Origin: an uncultured Bacteroides sp.
Lineage (GTDB): Bacteria; Bacteroidota; Bacteroidia; Bacteroidales; Bacteroidaceae
DNA: 64,000 bases
NCBI RefSeq assembly: GCF_910585845.1
Contig: NZ_CAJUHF010000018.1
Location: forward strand, 1 to 64,000
Direction of reading: 5' to 3'
Shown here: positions 54,563 to 62,145 of the stretch, piece by piece
Layout of the letters: every line of letters starts with the position of its first letter
Position numbering within the stretch: the stretch's first letter is position 1
The notes under the pieces: model-generated
What the model was told of the DNA's origin: nothing
Database searches by the model: none
The model's input: only the letters and a program-made list of their open reading frames with translations
Made by a program: the position numbers and the translations under genes

Positions 54563-54615
54563 AAAGAGGTAGTCCTTCACAACTCATCACAAACGAGTCT
54601 ACGGACTACCTCTTT
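54563..54615 (-). terminator. terminator after the DUF2795 gene
   Basis: Perfect 13-bp stem AAAGAGGTAGTCC / GGACTACCTCTTT with a 27-base loop that itself holds ACTCATCACAAACGAGT. On the minus strand TTTTTTAGAATTTT follows. Confidence 0.9.
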
Positions 54616-54669
54616 CTATGTGTCAACAGGGGTGTGGCATAACCGTTTTTCACCACCTAAAAAAGCATA

Positions 54670-54891
54670 TCAATACTCTTCTTCATTAAAGAAGAAATCC
54701 TCTTTGCTCGGATAGTCGGGCCAGATGTCTTCGATGCTTTCATAAATATCGCCTTCATCTTCCATTTCCTGCAAATTCTCAATTACTTCGAGCGGAGAAC
54801 CCGAACGTATGGCATAATCGATCAATTCATCCTTGGTTGCCGGCCAGGGAGCATCTTCCAGTTTAGATGCTAATTCCAATGTCCAATACAT
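54670..54891 (-). CDS. DUF2795 family small acidic protein
   Basis: 73 aa. MYWTLELASKLEDAPWPATK, then a helix-turn region LIDYAIRSGSPLEVIENLQE, and an acidic end KEDFFFNEEEY. Family known in Bacteroides and other phyla; function unknown. It has its own promoter (54950-54979) and terminator, so it forms a single-gene unit, which for such a small protein suggests steady expression. Confidence 0.9.
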   Translation of the reverse strand: MYWTLELASKLEDAPWPATKDELIDYAIRSGSPLEVIENLQEMEDEGDIYESIEDIWPDYPSKEDFFFNEEEY

Positions 54892-54949
54892 AAATCCTAA
54901 GTATTAAAATGGTGACTATTATATTAAGTCCTACTTTCTATATTTTCGG

Positions 54950-54979
54950 CAAAAGTATAATAAAATATTTCACTTACAA
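54950..54979 (-). promoter_or_regulatory. promoter of the DUF2795 gene
   Basis: On the minus strand TTG (54977-54979), 19 bp, TACTTTTG (54950-54957). The -33 element lies in the 3' end of the adenosyltransferase gene. Confidence 0.75.
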
Positions 54980-55524
54980 CTATTATCCCAAAATATTTCA
55001 TCTTTTTTCTCATCCTGATTGGTTTTTCGTGACAAAATAAACAAATAATCGGACAAACGGTTTACGTAAGCGAGCAAGTCGGGAGCCACTTCGCACTGTT
55101 CTGCCAAAGCCAGTATGCGCCGTTCTGCCCTGCGGCAAACCGTTCGGCAGACATGGCAGACCGAAGCGGCACGACTGCCTCCGGGCAGGACAAAAGCACG
55201 CAAAGGAGGAAGAAGGGCATCCAGACGGTCTATCTCCCGCTCAATACATTCCGTATCTTCGGGATGGACAATGCTGGCGCACTTCAGGTCGGTCTTCTCC
55301 AAGTCGGTAGCCAGGCTTGAGCCTACGGCAAAAAGGCGGTTCTGGACATTGCGGACAAATGTCCTGTCTTTCTCGTCGGACAAGTAGGTGATCAGCAATC
55401 CCAAATTGGAGTTCAGTTCATCTACTGTGCCGTAGGCTTCGAGGCGGATGTGTGTCTTCGGCACACGGGTACCCCCTACAAGGGAGGTGGTACCTTTATC
55501 TCCGGTTTTGGTATATATCTTCAT
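54970..55524 (-). CDS. ATP:cob(I)alamin adenosyltransferase, PduO type
   Basis: 184 aa. MKIYTKTGDKGTTSLVGGTR with the ATP loop, RLEAYGTVDELNSNLGLL, FVLPGGSRAASVCHVCRTVC and CRRAERR...NRLSDYLFILSR, all PduO/MMAB hallmarks. It transfers the adenosyl group from ATP to reduced cobalamin, making coenzyme B12 for methylmalonyl-CoA mutase in Bacteroides propionate metabolism. No B12 riboswitch was recognised upstream. Ends 10-60 bp inside the next promoter. Confidence 0.94.
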   Translation of the reverse strand: MKIYTKTGDKGTTSLVGGTRVPKTHIRLEAYGTVDELNSNLGLLITYLSDEKDRTFVRNVQNRLFAVGSSLATDLEKTDLKCASIVHPEDTECIEREIDRLDALLPPLRAFVLPGGSRAASVCHVCRTVCRRAERRILALAEQCEVAPDLLAYVNRLSDYLFILSRKTNQDEKKDEIFWDNSCK

Positions 55525-55561
55525 AAGGTTGTTTTTTTAGTATTATAACGCCTAAAGCTAA

Positions 55562-56194
55562 TCAAAAGTTGACAATATAGTCTTGCTTTAGCTTTGTTTT
55601 ATCAAAAAAGAGGATACCAAGGTCATAAAGGTCGAACGTTATGCCCACTTTGTCGTCCTGCACCATGCGTTTCCACAGTGCTTTCATCTGCGGAGTGTAG
55701 CCTATCCCTTCCACTACGAAGACAGAGCTACCGGCAGTACGCGCGGCACAGATGCGAAACACTTCTTCCACAAATTCCGGACGCTGCCAGTCGTGCAGAT
55801 AGAGGAAGTCGACCGGTGTCCCGGCTTCCAGAAACAGGTCGGAGAGATCGGACGCAGGCGTATAGTCCGCTCCTATCTTGCCCGCTTTCAGGTAGAGGGC
55901 AGAGGCGGAGAGGCGGCCGGCATCCACAATGGTGGCTGGCTGGGCGTAATTGACCAGACGAAACAGCAGGCGTTTCACTTTCTTCGATTCGCGGTTCCAG
56001 TCCTTGCCTTTCTGCGGAGCCAGCCTTTTCTGTTCTGCCGCCAGGGCTTTGTATTTATAGTAAGGAGTGCTTTCATAAATCACAAACGTAATGAGGTTGA
56101 AAGCAAAAGGAGAATGTATCCCGTAACCGCAACGGTGACGAAAGCGGCGCAGCCAGATGAATGGGCGTTTCAAGGTTAATAGAATACGGTTCAT
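55562..56194 (-). CDS. SAM-dependent methyltransferase-like protein
   Basis: 210 aa from MNRILLTLKRPFIWLRRFRH; the ATG 9 codons earlier overlaps the promoter box. N-terminal basic segment with RCGYGIHSPFAFNLITFVIY, seen in many Bacteroides relatives. The middle has a Rossmann-like stretch ATIVDAGRLSASALYLKAGK and DFLYLHDWQRPEFVEEVFRI, so a degenerate class I methyltransferase fold is likely. The usual GxGxG is altered (DAGRLSAS); catalysis is unproven. Confidence 0.7.
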   Translation of the reverse strand: MNRILLTLKRPFIWLRRFRHRCGYGIHSPFAFNLITFVIYESTPYYKYKALAAEQKRLAPQKGKDWNRESKKVKRLLFRLVNYAQPATIVDAGRLSASALYLKAGKIGADYTPASDLSDLFLEAGTPVDFLYLHDWQRPEFVEEVFRICAARTAGSSVFVVEGIGYTPQMKALWKRMVQDDKVGITFDLYDLGILFFDKTKLKQDYIVNF

Positions 56195-56218
56195 AACTGA
56201 TAATTCGTTTCTTGAATA

Positions 56219-56226
56219 CAAAGATA
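56219..56226 (-). promoter_or_regulatory. -7 box before the methyltransferase-like gene
   Basis: TATCTTTG on the minus strand, exact -7 match, 25 bp before the chosen ATG. No -33 at the right distance. Confidence 0.5.
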
Positions 56227-56301
56227 CGGAAACCTTTCAATTCCTTGACCGGGGAAATAGATATTTAATTTACGATTGTGAGTTTTTGAAAAAATTCAAA
56301 T

Positions 56302-56796
56302 TCATCCGAAAGGATTCTCATCCACGCCATCTTGTTCACCGCCTTGTCCACCGCCACCGTTTTCATCCGGTTTCGGAGCTACGCTCGCAGCATCAATCAC
56401 GGTGCCCTTGCCTACTACCAGCCTTTCTACAGTAGCCTTGCTCAACATGTCCTTGAAGTAGCTTCCGGAAGTAAAGATAATCTTCCGGCGATACACAGTG
56501 TTGGCATCCACATCGTTCGCCCCGGACTGGCTCTTCGCGTTCAGTCCAGGACGGAAACAGCCGAAGTCCCCCAACTGCACGGAATATCCTTTATCCAAAT
56601 CCATATTCAGAGTGTCGATCAATCCGTCAATCACCATCTTCACCACACCGCGCGGCACCATGCTCACCTTCTGCACTTCTTCGCAGAGTTTGTCAAACTT
56701 CACCATGCCCAAGACTTTCGCCTGCGCCACATACTTCTCCGTATTCGTCTTGTCAAAACCAAAAACCACCTTTTTTACTTCATACTTAATAGCCAT
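56302..56796 (-). CDS. HU-like DNA-binding protein (Bacteroides HU-HIG type)
   Basis: 164 aa. The HU-related fold spans about 25-125 (MVKFDKLCEEVQKVSMVPRG, GYSVQLGDFGCFRPGLNAKS, RRKIIFTSGSYFKDMLSKAT); a flexible Gly/Glu/Asp tail follows (ENGGGGQGGEQDGVDENPFG). Such proteins are abundant in Bacteroides and often lie next to lysozyme or phage-like genes; none is here. The long 5' region holds repeated CTACAG motifs (56961-57183). Confidence 0.88.
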   Translation of the reverse strand: MAIKYEVKKVVFGFDKTNTEKYVAQAKVLGMVKFDKLCEEVQKVSMVPRGVVKMVIDGLIDTLNMDLDKGYSVQLGDFGCFRPGLNAKSQSGANDVDANTVYRRKIIFTSGSYFKDMLSKATVERLVVGKGTVIDAASVAPKPDENGGGGQGGEQDGVDENPFG

Positions 56797-56920
56797 ATTC
56801 TTTTCACTTTTTAAGGGTTTAAATAATAATGTATATCTCTCTTATCTCATCCGAAATAAGGAAACGTTTTACCGTGAGGCCTCAACGGTCGGCAGTTTCA
56901 TTCTCTCAGAATCGATGTCG

Positions 56921-56928
56921 CAAAGTTA
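56921..56928 (-). promoter_or_regulatory. -7 box before the HU-like gene
   Basis: TAACTTTG on the minus strand, exact -7 match, giving a leader of about 115 bases. -33 unclear. Confidence 0.5.
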
Positions 56929-56960
56929 GGGCAATATGCGGCGAAAGCCTAAGAAACGAC

Positions 56961-57183
56961 ATCTACAGCTAAATATATTAAACCACTGATAAACAGTAGC
57001 ATAAAAATTTGAGATCTCTACAGTTTGAGAAAATGCTCCCAAACGGGAAAAAGGGGAAATAGGAAGAAGCGGAATGCCATCTCTACAGTTTGAGATGCTA
57101 AAGTACTGAAAATGAATGGTAGGCTGGCTGGCAATCTCTACAGGTCATCAAATCTATCAGGGAAAACGACGTTTCATCTACAG
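56961..57183. repeat. five spaced ATCTCTACAG motifs upstream of the HU-like gene
   Basis: CTACAG occurs at 56963, 57018, 57083, 57138 and 57178, each after AT(CT)C or AT. Two copies extend to ATCTCTACAGTTTGAGA (57014-57030, 57079-57095); the second is a palindrome CATCTC...GAGATG. Spacing is 55, 65, 55 and 40 bp. All lie upstream of the HU-like gene, so they could be binding sites, or remnants of a drifted repeat. Confidence 0.6.
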
Positions 57184-57221
57184 ATTGCACAAATAGACAC
57201 AGATTTCCGGATGAAAAAAGA

Positions 57222-57272
57222 GAGAGCATGTCCGAGAGAAGCCCCCAAAGGCCAAACCGGACACACACTCTC
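57222..57272 (-). terminator. terminator of the cobW unit
   Basis: On the minus strand GAGAGTGTGTGTCCG pairs with CGGACATGCTCTC (two G-U pairs and a 2-base bulge), then TCTTTTTTC. It lies about 220 bp after the 57491 ORF, so the cobW transcript has a long 3' end. Confidence 0.7.
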
Positions 57273-57490
57273 ACGGGTCAAGGGATGAAAGTTAAAAACC
57301 TTGTTGGCGATAGAACCGCGTTTCGCCTACGCTATAGTCAACGCAATCCTATCCTTATACTATACTATTAACCGGATTCTCTATTTAATAACAGTTCAAA
57401 ACAGATATCCATTACGAAACCGACAAGAAATCTATTATTTCCCTTGACGCTTTATCGTCAATCATGGGTTGTTCTTCACCCCATTGGGTA
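57273..57490. other. gene-free 3' region of the cobW unit
   Basis: About 220 bp between the unknown ORF and the terminator. CGTCAAGGGAAA-like word near 57440 and TTGACGCTTTATCGTCAA (57444-57461) form a small hairpin. No coding frame of note. Confidence 0.45.
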
Positions 57491-57937
57491 TCAGTTTCCC
57501 TGATTCTGCGATGCGATAAATCTTGGGTTGATATTAATCAAGCGGTATGTAATAGCTGTCGTTCCGGGTACAATGTAATATGCCGGATACAGAGCATCTT
57601 CTGTAAGCGCATCCAGTCCCATGCCAAATTGGTAAACGAACGAACGGTGTTTGCCATCGATTTTCAATTCTTCCGGATACTTGCCACTTGTCCCAGAAGG
57701 AACACACCATGCAAATGTATAGTTGTTGTTTGTTGCTGACGGACGGCCTGTTGGCAATCCTGTTTGATTGACGTTAAGCAAGGTTGGTTCCATATCGGGC
57801 AAAAACGGTTGGGTATAAAACCAAATTTGGTCTTCCACTGTTGCGATTTTCTCCACTGTACTCTCACCGATGTAATACCATTTAGCTTTATTCTTATCTC
57901 CTTGATATATATACGAAAGAAGTATTACTCCAGACAT
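57491..57937 (-). CDS. unknown ORF overlapping the cobW stop, possibly a gene fragment
   Basis: 148 aa. Its ATG lies 13 bases inside the 3' end of cobW, so it could be translated by coupling. No signal peptide although the sequence looks like an exported, Tyr/Asn/Pro/Thr-rich domain (GESTVEKIATVEDQIWFYTQ, YPAYYIVPGTTAITYRLINI). It is more AT-rich than cobW. Either a real small gene or the 3' end of a cell-surface protein gene left by a deletion. I do not recognise the family. Confidence 0.5.
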   Translation of the reverse strand: MSGVILLSYIYQGDKNKAKWYYIGESTVEKIATVEDQIWFYTQPFLPDMEPTLLNVNQTGLPTGRPSATNNNYTFAWCVPSGTSGKYPEELKIDGKHRSFVYQFGMGLDALTEDALYPAYYIVPGTTAITYRLININPRFIASQNQGN

Positions 57938-59142
57938 TCATCCAAGTCGCGTGCCAACTGCTCTTTATCCAGATGCTGTCCGATAAAGACAAGTTTCTGC
58001 ATACGGTCGCCATACTCCGGATCCCAGTCACGCATCAGCCCTGGTTCTTGCCGTTTCAATTCCGCCAGGTCCTCTTCGGGGGCGGTAGCGTACCACAGTC
58101 CGGCTTCCGTAAGCTGCTTTTGCACGCCTGCCTGTTCAAACAAGTAAGACATGTCGCGATTGTGGCTGAAGTAGCAGACGCCTTTGGTACGGATGACGTT
58201 GCGCGGCCATCGGGTGGCGATGAAGTGGTCGAGCTTGTGGATGTTGAAAGCCGGACGGCGATAGTAGACAAACGTACCAATGCCATATTCTTCCACTTCG
58301 CCGTCTTCCACATGATGGTGGTGATGGTGTTCATGATGATGATGAACGTCTTCTTCCGAATGATGATGCTCGTGGTGATGATGAGCTTCCCTCTCCTCCT
58401 CTTCGGTGGCAGGGCGTTCTATGCCCCGGATCCATCCGGCGGAAGTGGCGGCACGTTCAAAGTCGAAGAGACCGGTATGGATAATCTTCCCCAGGTCTAC
58501 ATCGGCATAGTTACATTCTATGATTTCGGCGCCGGGTTGCAAGGTGCGGATGATGTGCTTGATGCGTTTCAGCTCTTCTGGTTGCACCTCGTCGGCCTTG
58601 TTCAGCAGGATGATGTTGCAGAACTCAATCTGCTGGATGATAAGGCTTTCGATATCTTCTTCGTCAATGCCCTTGCGGGTCAGGCCGTCGCCGCAAGCAA
58701 ATTCGCTTTGCAGGCGCAGGGCATCCACCACGGTGGTGATGCAGTCCAGGCGGCAGATGCCATACTTGGTATAGGCGCCTCCCATGCGGGGAATGGAACA
58801 GAGGGTCTGGGCAATGGGTTCGGGCTCGCAGATGCCGCTGGCTTCGATGACGATATAGTCGAAGCGTTGCATCTTCATGATTTCAAACATCTGCTCAATC
58901 AGGTCTGTCTTCAGGGTGCAGCAGATGCAGCCGTTCTGCAACGCCACAAGGCTGTCGTCTTTCTTGCCCACCACACCGCCTTTCTCTATCAGTGCCGCAT
59001 CGATATTCACCTCGCCGATATCATTGACGATGACGGCAAATTTGATGCCACGTTTGTTGGTAAGGATATGGTTTACCAAGGTGGTCTTGCCACTGCCTAA
59101 ATAGCCGGTCAGCAGCAACACAGGAATATCAATTGTATTCAT
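57925..59142 (-). CDS. CobW/COG0523 family metal-linked GTPase, His-rich
   Basis: 405 aa. Walker A GYLGSGKTT near residue 17, the CxCC metal site NGCICCTLK near 72, Walker B/ExxG region VIEASGICEP, and base motif NKADE. A His/Glu-rich insert (about 250-285) with over 20 His leads into the CobW C-domain (HKLDHFIATRWPRNVIRTKG, CYFSHNRD). COG0523 members insert or traffic zinc or cobalt. Downstream of an HU/winged-helix protein gene. Confidence 0.94.
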   Translation of the reverse strand: MNTIDIPVLLLTGYLGSGKTTLVNHILTNKRGIKFAVIVNDIGEVNIDAALIEKGGVVGKKDDSLVALQNGCICCTLKTDLIEQMFEIMKMQRFDYIVIEASGICEPEPIAQTLCSIPRMGGAYTKYGICRLDCITTVVDALRLQSEFACGDGLTRKGIDEEDIESLIIQQIEFCNIILLNKADEVQPEELKRIKHIIRTLQPGAEIIECNYADVDLGKIIHTGLFDFERAATSAGWIRGIERPATEEEEREAHHHHEHHHSEEDVHHHHEHHHHHHVEDGEVEEYGIGTFVYYRRPAFNIHKLDHFIATRWPRNVIRTKGVCYFSHNRDMSYLFEQAGVQKQLTEAGLWYATAPEEDLAELKRQEPGLMRDWDPEYGDRMQKLVFIGQHLDKEQLARDLDECLE

Positions 59143-59197
59143 AATTGGATTATTTTGGTTTTATTCTGTAATGATTCCTTTATGTACACAACATGAG

Positions 59198-59818
59198 TCA
59201 CGATTTTCGCATATACACCACGTTCCGCCCCGCCCCACACTTCATCAGCAACCCCTCTTCAATGAAGAGGTTCAAATCCGTAATGGCCTGCTTCACGCTG
59301 CGTCCCGTCAGACGGACATACTGTGCGCGGTTGATGCAAGGCTGTTCCTGACGCAAATAGTCGTCGAGCAGGCGGAAACGCTGTTCCACGGACAGGAGCG
59401 ATGCAGAAGAAACGGATTGTCCGGCCGACTTCGGGGCACGCTCCAGCTGCATCTTCTTATCCAGCTTCCTGTAGAACTTCTTTCCCAGGCGGAAGTTCAG
59501 ACCGCGAAGCATCACCGAAGCGGCACGCAGCTCTTTCTTTTCCATCACTTCACGGCGGCAAGCCAAGGCAGGCGTGAAATAGCCCAACTCGCCAAGTTCC
59601 ACCGTCCAGCCATCGGCAAGGCAGTCGCACAACTCGTCTATGAACGAAGCCATCGCCCCCTCCAGCACGCTGCGGCTGATACCGGTGAAGAGATGTACAC
59701 GGTTCAGAAATTCTTTCCGGTCGATGGTACCCTTGGGAATGAAACGGGCGTAAAGAGGCTGTTGCTCACCGGTTTGGCGAACATCAGGCTTTTCAAAAAG
59801 ATCATAATATGCACTCAT
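59198..59818 (-). CDS. HU-like domain fused to a winged-helix-like domain
   Basis: 206 aa. The HU-HIG type domain (about 20-125: GTIDRKEFLNRVHLFTGISR, GWTVELGELGYFTPALACRR, RGLNFRLGKKFYRKLD) is followed by a C-terminal wHTH-like part (about 150-205: SVEQRFRLLDDYLRQEQPCI, YVRLTGRSVKQAITDLNLFI) with a basic wing. It probably binds DNA; whether it regulates cobW, 56 bp downstream, is inference. The 22-bp array C lies upstream. Confidence 0.85.
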   Translation of the reverse strand: MSAYYDLFEKPDVRQTGEQQPLYARFIPKGTIDRKEFLNRVHLFTGISRSVLEGAMASFIDELCDCLADGWTVELGELGYFTPALACRREVMEKKELRAASVMLRGLNFRLGKKFYRKLDKKMQLERAPKSAGQSVSSASLLSVEQRFRLLDDYLRQEQPCINRAQYVRLTGRSVKQAITDLNLFIEEGLLMKCGAGRNVVYMRKS

Positions 59819-59943
59819 CTCTATATGTTTTTCTTACGGATACCCTACGCTTGTGAAACATGGAGTACCGGAGTTAAGCTATTCCACCGCTACTTTTATC
59901 CCTTTTCCTTGCGATGGCCAAGGATTTTCGCAGCAGACATTTA

Positions 59944-60031
59944 TTCTTTCCACCATGGAGAAACTTTCTTTCCTCCGTGGGGAAATTTTCTTTCCATCAT
60001 GGCAGAAAGAAAGTTTCTCCATGGTAGAAAG
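59944..60031. repeat. array of four 22-bp palindromic units (locus C)
   Basis: Units start at 59944, 59966, 59988 and 60010. Each carries TTTCYYCCATGGNNGAAA or close, a near-palindrome; the CCATGG-type cores are centred at 59955.5, 59977.5, 59999.5 and 60021.5. It lies upstream of the HU/winged-helix gene and downstream of the esterase remnant. Confidence 0.88.
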
Positions 60032-60099
60032 ATTTAGCATCCACAGGCAAATGTACTAACATCAGGCAAGAAAAACAATAAAGTTCCCAAGAAAATCTC

Positions 60100-60379
60100 T
60101 CACTTGTTCACCACAAAGTTCCGTATCTGGCACTCCGCCCTTCCGCCTTTCGCCACGCGCAGGCGCAAGATGTGGCGCGCCGGGGCGAGTTCCGTCTCAA
60201 GCATGTACACCCAAGGGATATAGAGCCGATGGCTCCAGTCGGTGAACGTATCCAACCGCTTGAAGGGGGCGCCATCCACGCTGTACTCCAGCACACAGGC
60301 TTGCGGACCGGCCACGCAGAAGATGCCCACAGCACGGCCTTCGAAGGGGAAGGCGTGGGGTGTGCTGCCGGTGGATGAC
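60100..60379 (-). pseudogene. remnant of an SGNH-esterase jelly-roll domain
   Basis: A frame of about 90 codons (SSTGSTPHAFPFEGRAVGIF, then VAGPQACVLEYSVDGAPFKR, ending RNFVVNK) resembles the C-terminal jelly-roll module of Bacteroides SGNH/GDSL esterases. It has no ATG and is in another frame than the esterase upstream, whose TAG is at 60380-60382. Either the 3' end of a deleted neighbour esterase or a tail lost from the upstream gene by frameshift. Confidence 0.65.
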
Positions 60380-61789
60380 CTACTTCTTCTGATAGTCGGG
60401 TTGGTTGCGGACGATGAAATCGACCACGGCTTCGGGCTGCTCCAGACTATGAGGATGATGGTCGCAGCCGGGTTTCAGGATGATTTCCACCTGCCCGCCC
60501 AAGGCACGGTAACGTTCGGCAACAACTTTCATGTTCTCTTCGTAAGGTACCGTCCGGTCGCTGTCGCCGCAGACGCTGATAACGGGAACGCCTGCACGAA
60601 CCAGGGGAGCCAGATTGTCTATCGGATTACCCTTGAAGTTGTTCATCTCCTCTTCTTTCAATCCCCACTCTTCGAGCAGACCTTTCCACAGTTCACGGTG
60701 TCTGCCAGGCCAGCTGAACACGTCGCAAACGGGAGCATCGACATAGATGCATGCCACTTTATCGGGATTCTTCGCTCCCCAGTTGAAGGCAAAAAGTCCG
60801 CCACGGCTGAAACCCTCCAGCGTCACATGGGAAGAAAGGCGGTAGTTACGGCACATCACATCGTAGAAATCACTGCCCAAACGTAGGGCACGAGGGCTTC
60901 CATAGAGGTGTGTCAGGTCATAATATACGACATGGAATCCTTTCTCCAGCAAAGCCTTATCCACCGCAGGGAAGGCTCCGAAAAAAGCCGGGCGCCATAT
61001 CCAAGGACGTCCTTCAGCTGCCCGTCGGGGCACGACTACCGTGGCTTGGCGCATATTGCAGAGAAAATCGTAACGGTCGAAACCTTCCCATTGCGACTTC
61101 TTTCCAGGAAAGGGTTGTGTGGTATCAATGGCAGGTGCTTCATTGCCGGTCAGCGTGCGGTAAATCTCGGCGGCTATCAGCGCGGCACCTTTCTCGTTGG
61201 GGTGGATGCCGTCGACATAATAATCGGGATGCGGCTCCAACACCTTATAAAGGTCGATGACAGGCAGGCGGCGTTTCTTTGCCACACTGCGTATCAGGGG
61301 AATAATGTCGGTAGTGATGATGCTGTCGCGTATACCGAAGTTCAGCTGCACCGCAGGCACGGGCAGACAGAGGTAGACTTTCGGTTTCGAAGGCAGTGCT
61401 TCGAGTTTGTCCAGCATTTCGTTCAGGTCGGTCTTGAACTCCTTCCCATAGCACCAGTTCCAAGGTTTGCTGTCGTTCGTCCCCAGCTTGATGGTGACAA
61501 TATCCGGCTCAAATTTCAGCAGGTCGAAGAAGAGAGGTTCGTGCATATAAGGACGGTCTCCCTTGTTCAGTAGTACGCGACCGCTGATTCCAAAATTGCG
61601 GACGTCGTACTCTTTGCCCATAAATTGGGAGAGCATACCGGGATAACTATTCTGGAAGCGGTTCTTGATGCCCCAACCGTAAGTGATACTGTTGCCCACG
61701 CAAGCTATCTTTACAGGCTTCTTCTCTTGCGCCGCCACACAAAGGCTAATCAAGCACAAGCAAATCAAAAGAATATTTCTCTTCTTCAT
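60380..61789 (-). CDS. two-domain esterase: SGNH hydrolase plus alpha/beta-hydrolase
   Basis: 469 aa from MKKRNILLICLCLISLCVAA (signal peptide, so exported). The N-terminal SGNH domain (about 25-210) has block I GNSIT with the Ser, GTNDS and the DGIHPNEKG Asp-His pair. The C-terminal alpha/beta-hydrolase (about 225-465) has nucleophile elbow GFSRGG, acid in GDSDRTVP and a late His in CDHHPHSLEQP. Likely deacylates glycans in the periplasm. Not in a visible polysaccharide locus. Promoter at 61822. Confidence 0.88.
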   Translation of the reverse strand: MKKRNILLICLCLISLCVAAQEKKPVKIACVGNSITYGWGIKNRFQNSYPGMLSQFMGKEYDVRNFGISGRVLLNKGDRPYMHEPLFFDLLKFEPDIVTIKLGTNDSKPWNWCYGKEFKTDLNEMLDKLEALPSKPKVYLCLPVPAVQLNFGIRDSIITTDIIPLIRSVAKKRRLPVIDLYKVLEPHPDYYVDGIHPNEKGAALIAAEIYRTLTGNEAPAIDTTQPFPGKKSQWEGFDRYDFLCNMRQATVVVPRRAAEGRPWIWRPAFFGAFPAVDKALLEKGFHVVYYDLTHLYGSPRALRLGSDFYDVMCRNYRLSSHVTLEGFSRGGLFAFNWGAKNPDKVACIYVDAPVCDVFSWPGRHRELWKGLLEEWGLKEEEMNNFKGNPIDNLAPLVRAGVPVISVCGDSDRTVPYEENMKVVAERYRALGGQVEIILKPGCDHHPHSLEQPEAVVDFIVRNQPDYQKK

Positions 61790-61821
61790 GACATTAACTT
61801 TAGTTTTCTGTTTTATCATCG

Positions 61822-61829
61822 CAAATATA
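61822..61829 (-). promoter_or_regulatory. -7 box before the esterase gene
   Basis: TATATTTG on the minus strand, exact -7 match, 32 bp before the ATG. No clear -33. Confidence 0.5.
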
Positions 61830-61977
61830 CGTATCTTTACATCCCGAACATTATAAATTCATGCCTTTATCATCTCAATGCCTGTTTTTGATACAAATAA
61901 GACAGAAAAAGAGACAGCAGTGACAATCGCACGGCTCAAGCTGGTGAGTTGGTGAGTTGAAAACTTACAAACTCAAA

Positions 61978-62010
61978 TTGGCATAAGAATAAAAAAATGA
62001 TGTATCTTTG
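61978..62010 (+). promoter_or_regulatory. promoter of the TPP riboswitch-receptor unit
   Basis: TTG (61978-61980), 22 bp, TATCTTTG (62003-62010, exact -7 box). The transcript should start just ahead of the riboswitch. Confidence 0.75.
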
Positions 62011-62020
62011 CCGCGATTTC

Positions 62021-62098
62021 AATGAAGGGGTGCCTTAATACAACGGGCTGAGATCATACCCATTGACCTGATTCGGATAGTGCCGACGTAGGGAAAAG
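62021..62098 (+). promoter_or_regulatory. TPP riboswitch (THI element)
   Basis: Conserved segments in order: GGGGTGCC (62027-62034), GCTGAGATCATACCC (62047-62061, with the pyrimidine sensor CTGAGA), GACCTGATTCGGATA (62065-62079) and TGCCGACGTAGGGAA (62081-62095). These are the classic thi-box helices that bind thiamine diphosphate and repress thiamine synthesis or uptake genes. Confidence 0.95.
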
Positions 62099-62120
62099 AA
62101 GAAAAGTTCCCCCTTTTCTT
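62099..62120 (+). promoter_or_regulatory. possible riboswitch expression-platform hairpin
   Basis: AAGAAAAG (62099-62106) pairs with CTTTTCTT (62113-62120) over a 6-base loop. No run of T follows, so a translational or partial transcriptional switch is possible. Its first arm directly follows the aptamer's 3' end. Confidence 0.5.
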
Positions 62121-62145
62121 AATTTATTCATTAAAGGAATTACGA

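Noticed and set aside
58310..58390. CAT/ATG trinucleotide tract as a microsatellite
   Set aside because: It is the coding sequence of the histidine-rich insert of the CobW GTPase.
57973..59100. A 375-codon frame antisense to cobW
   Set aside because: Mirror of the cobW coding frame; the His-rich insert gives a Met/Val-rich artefact.
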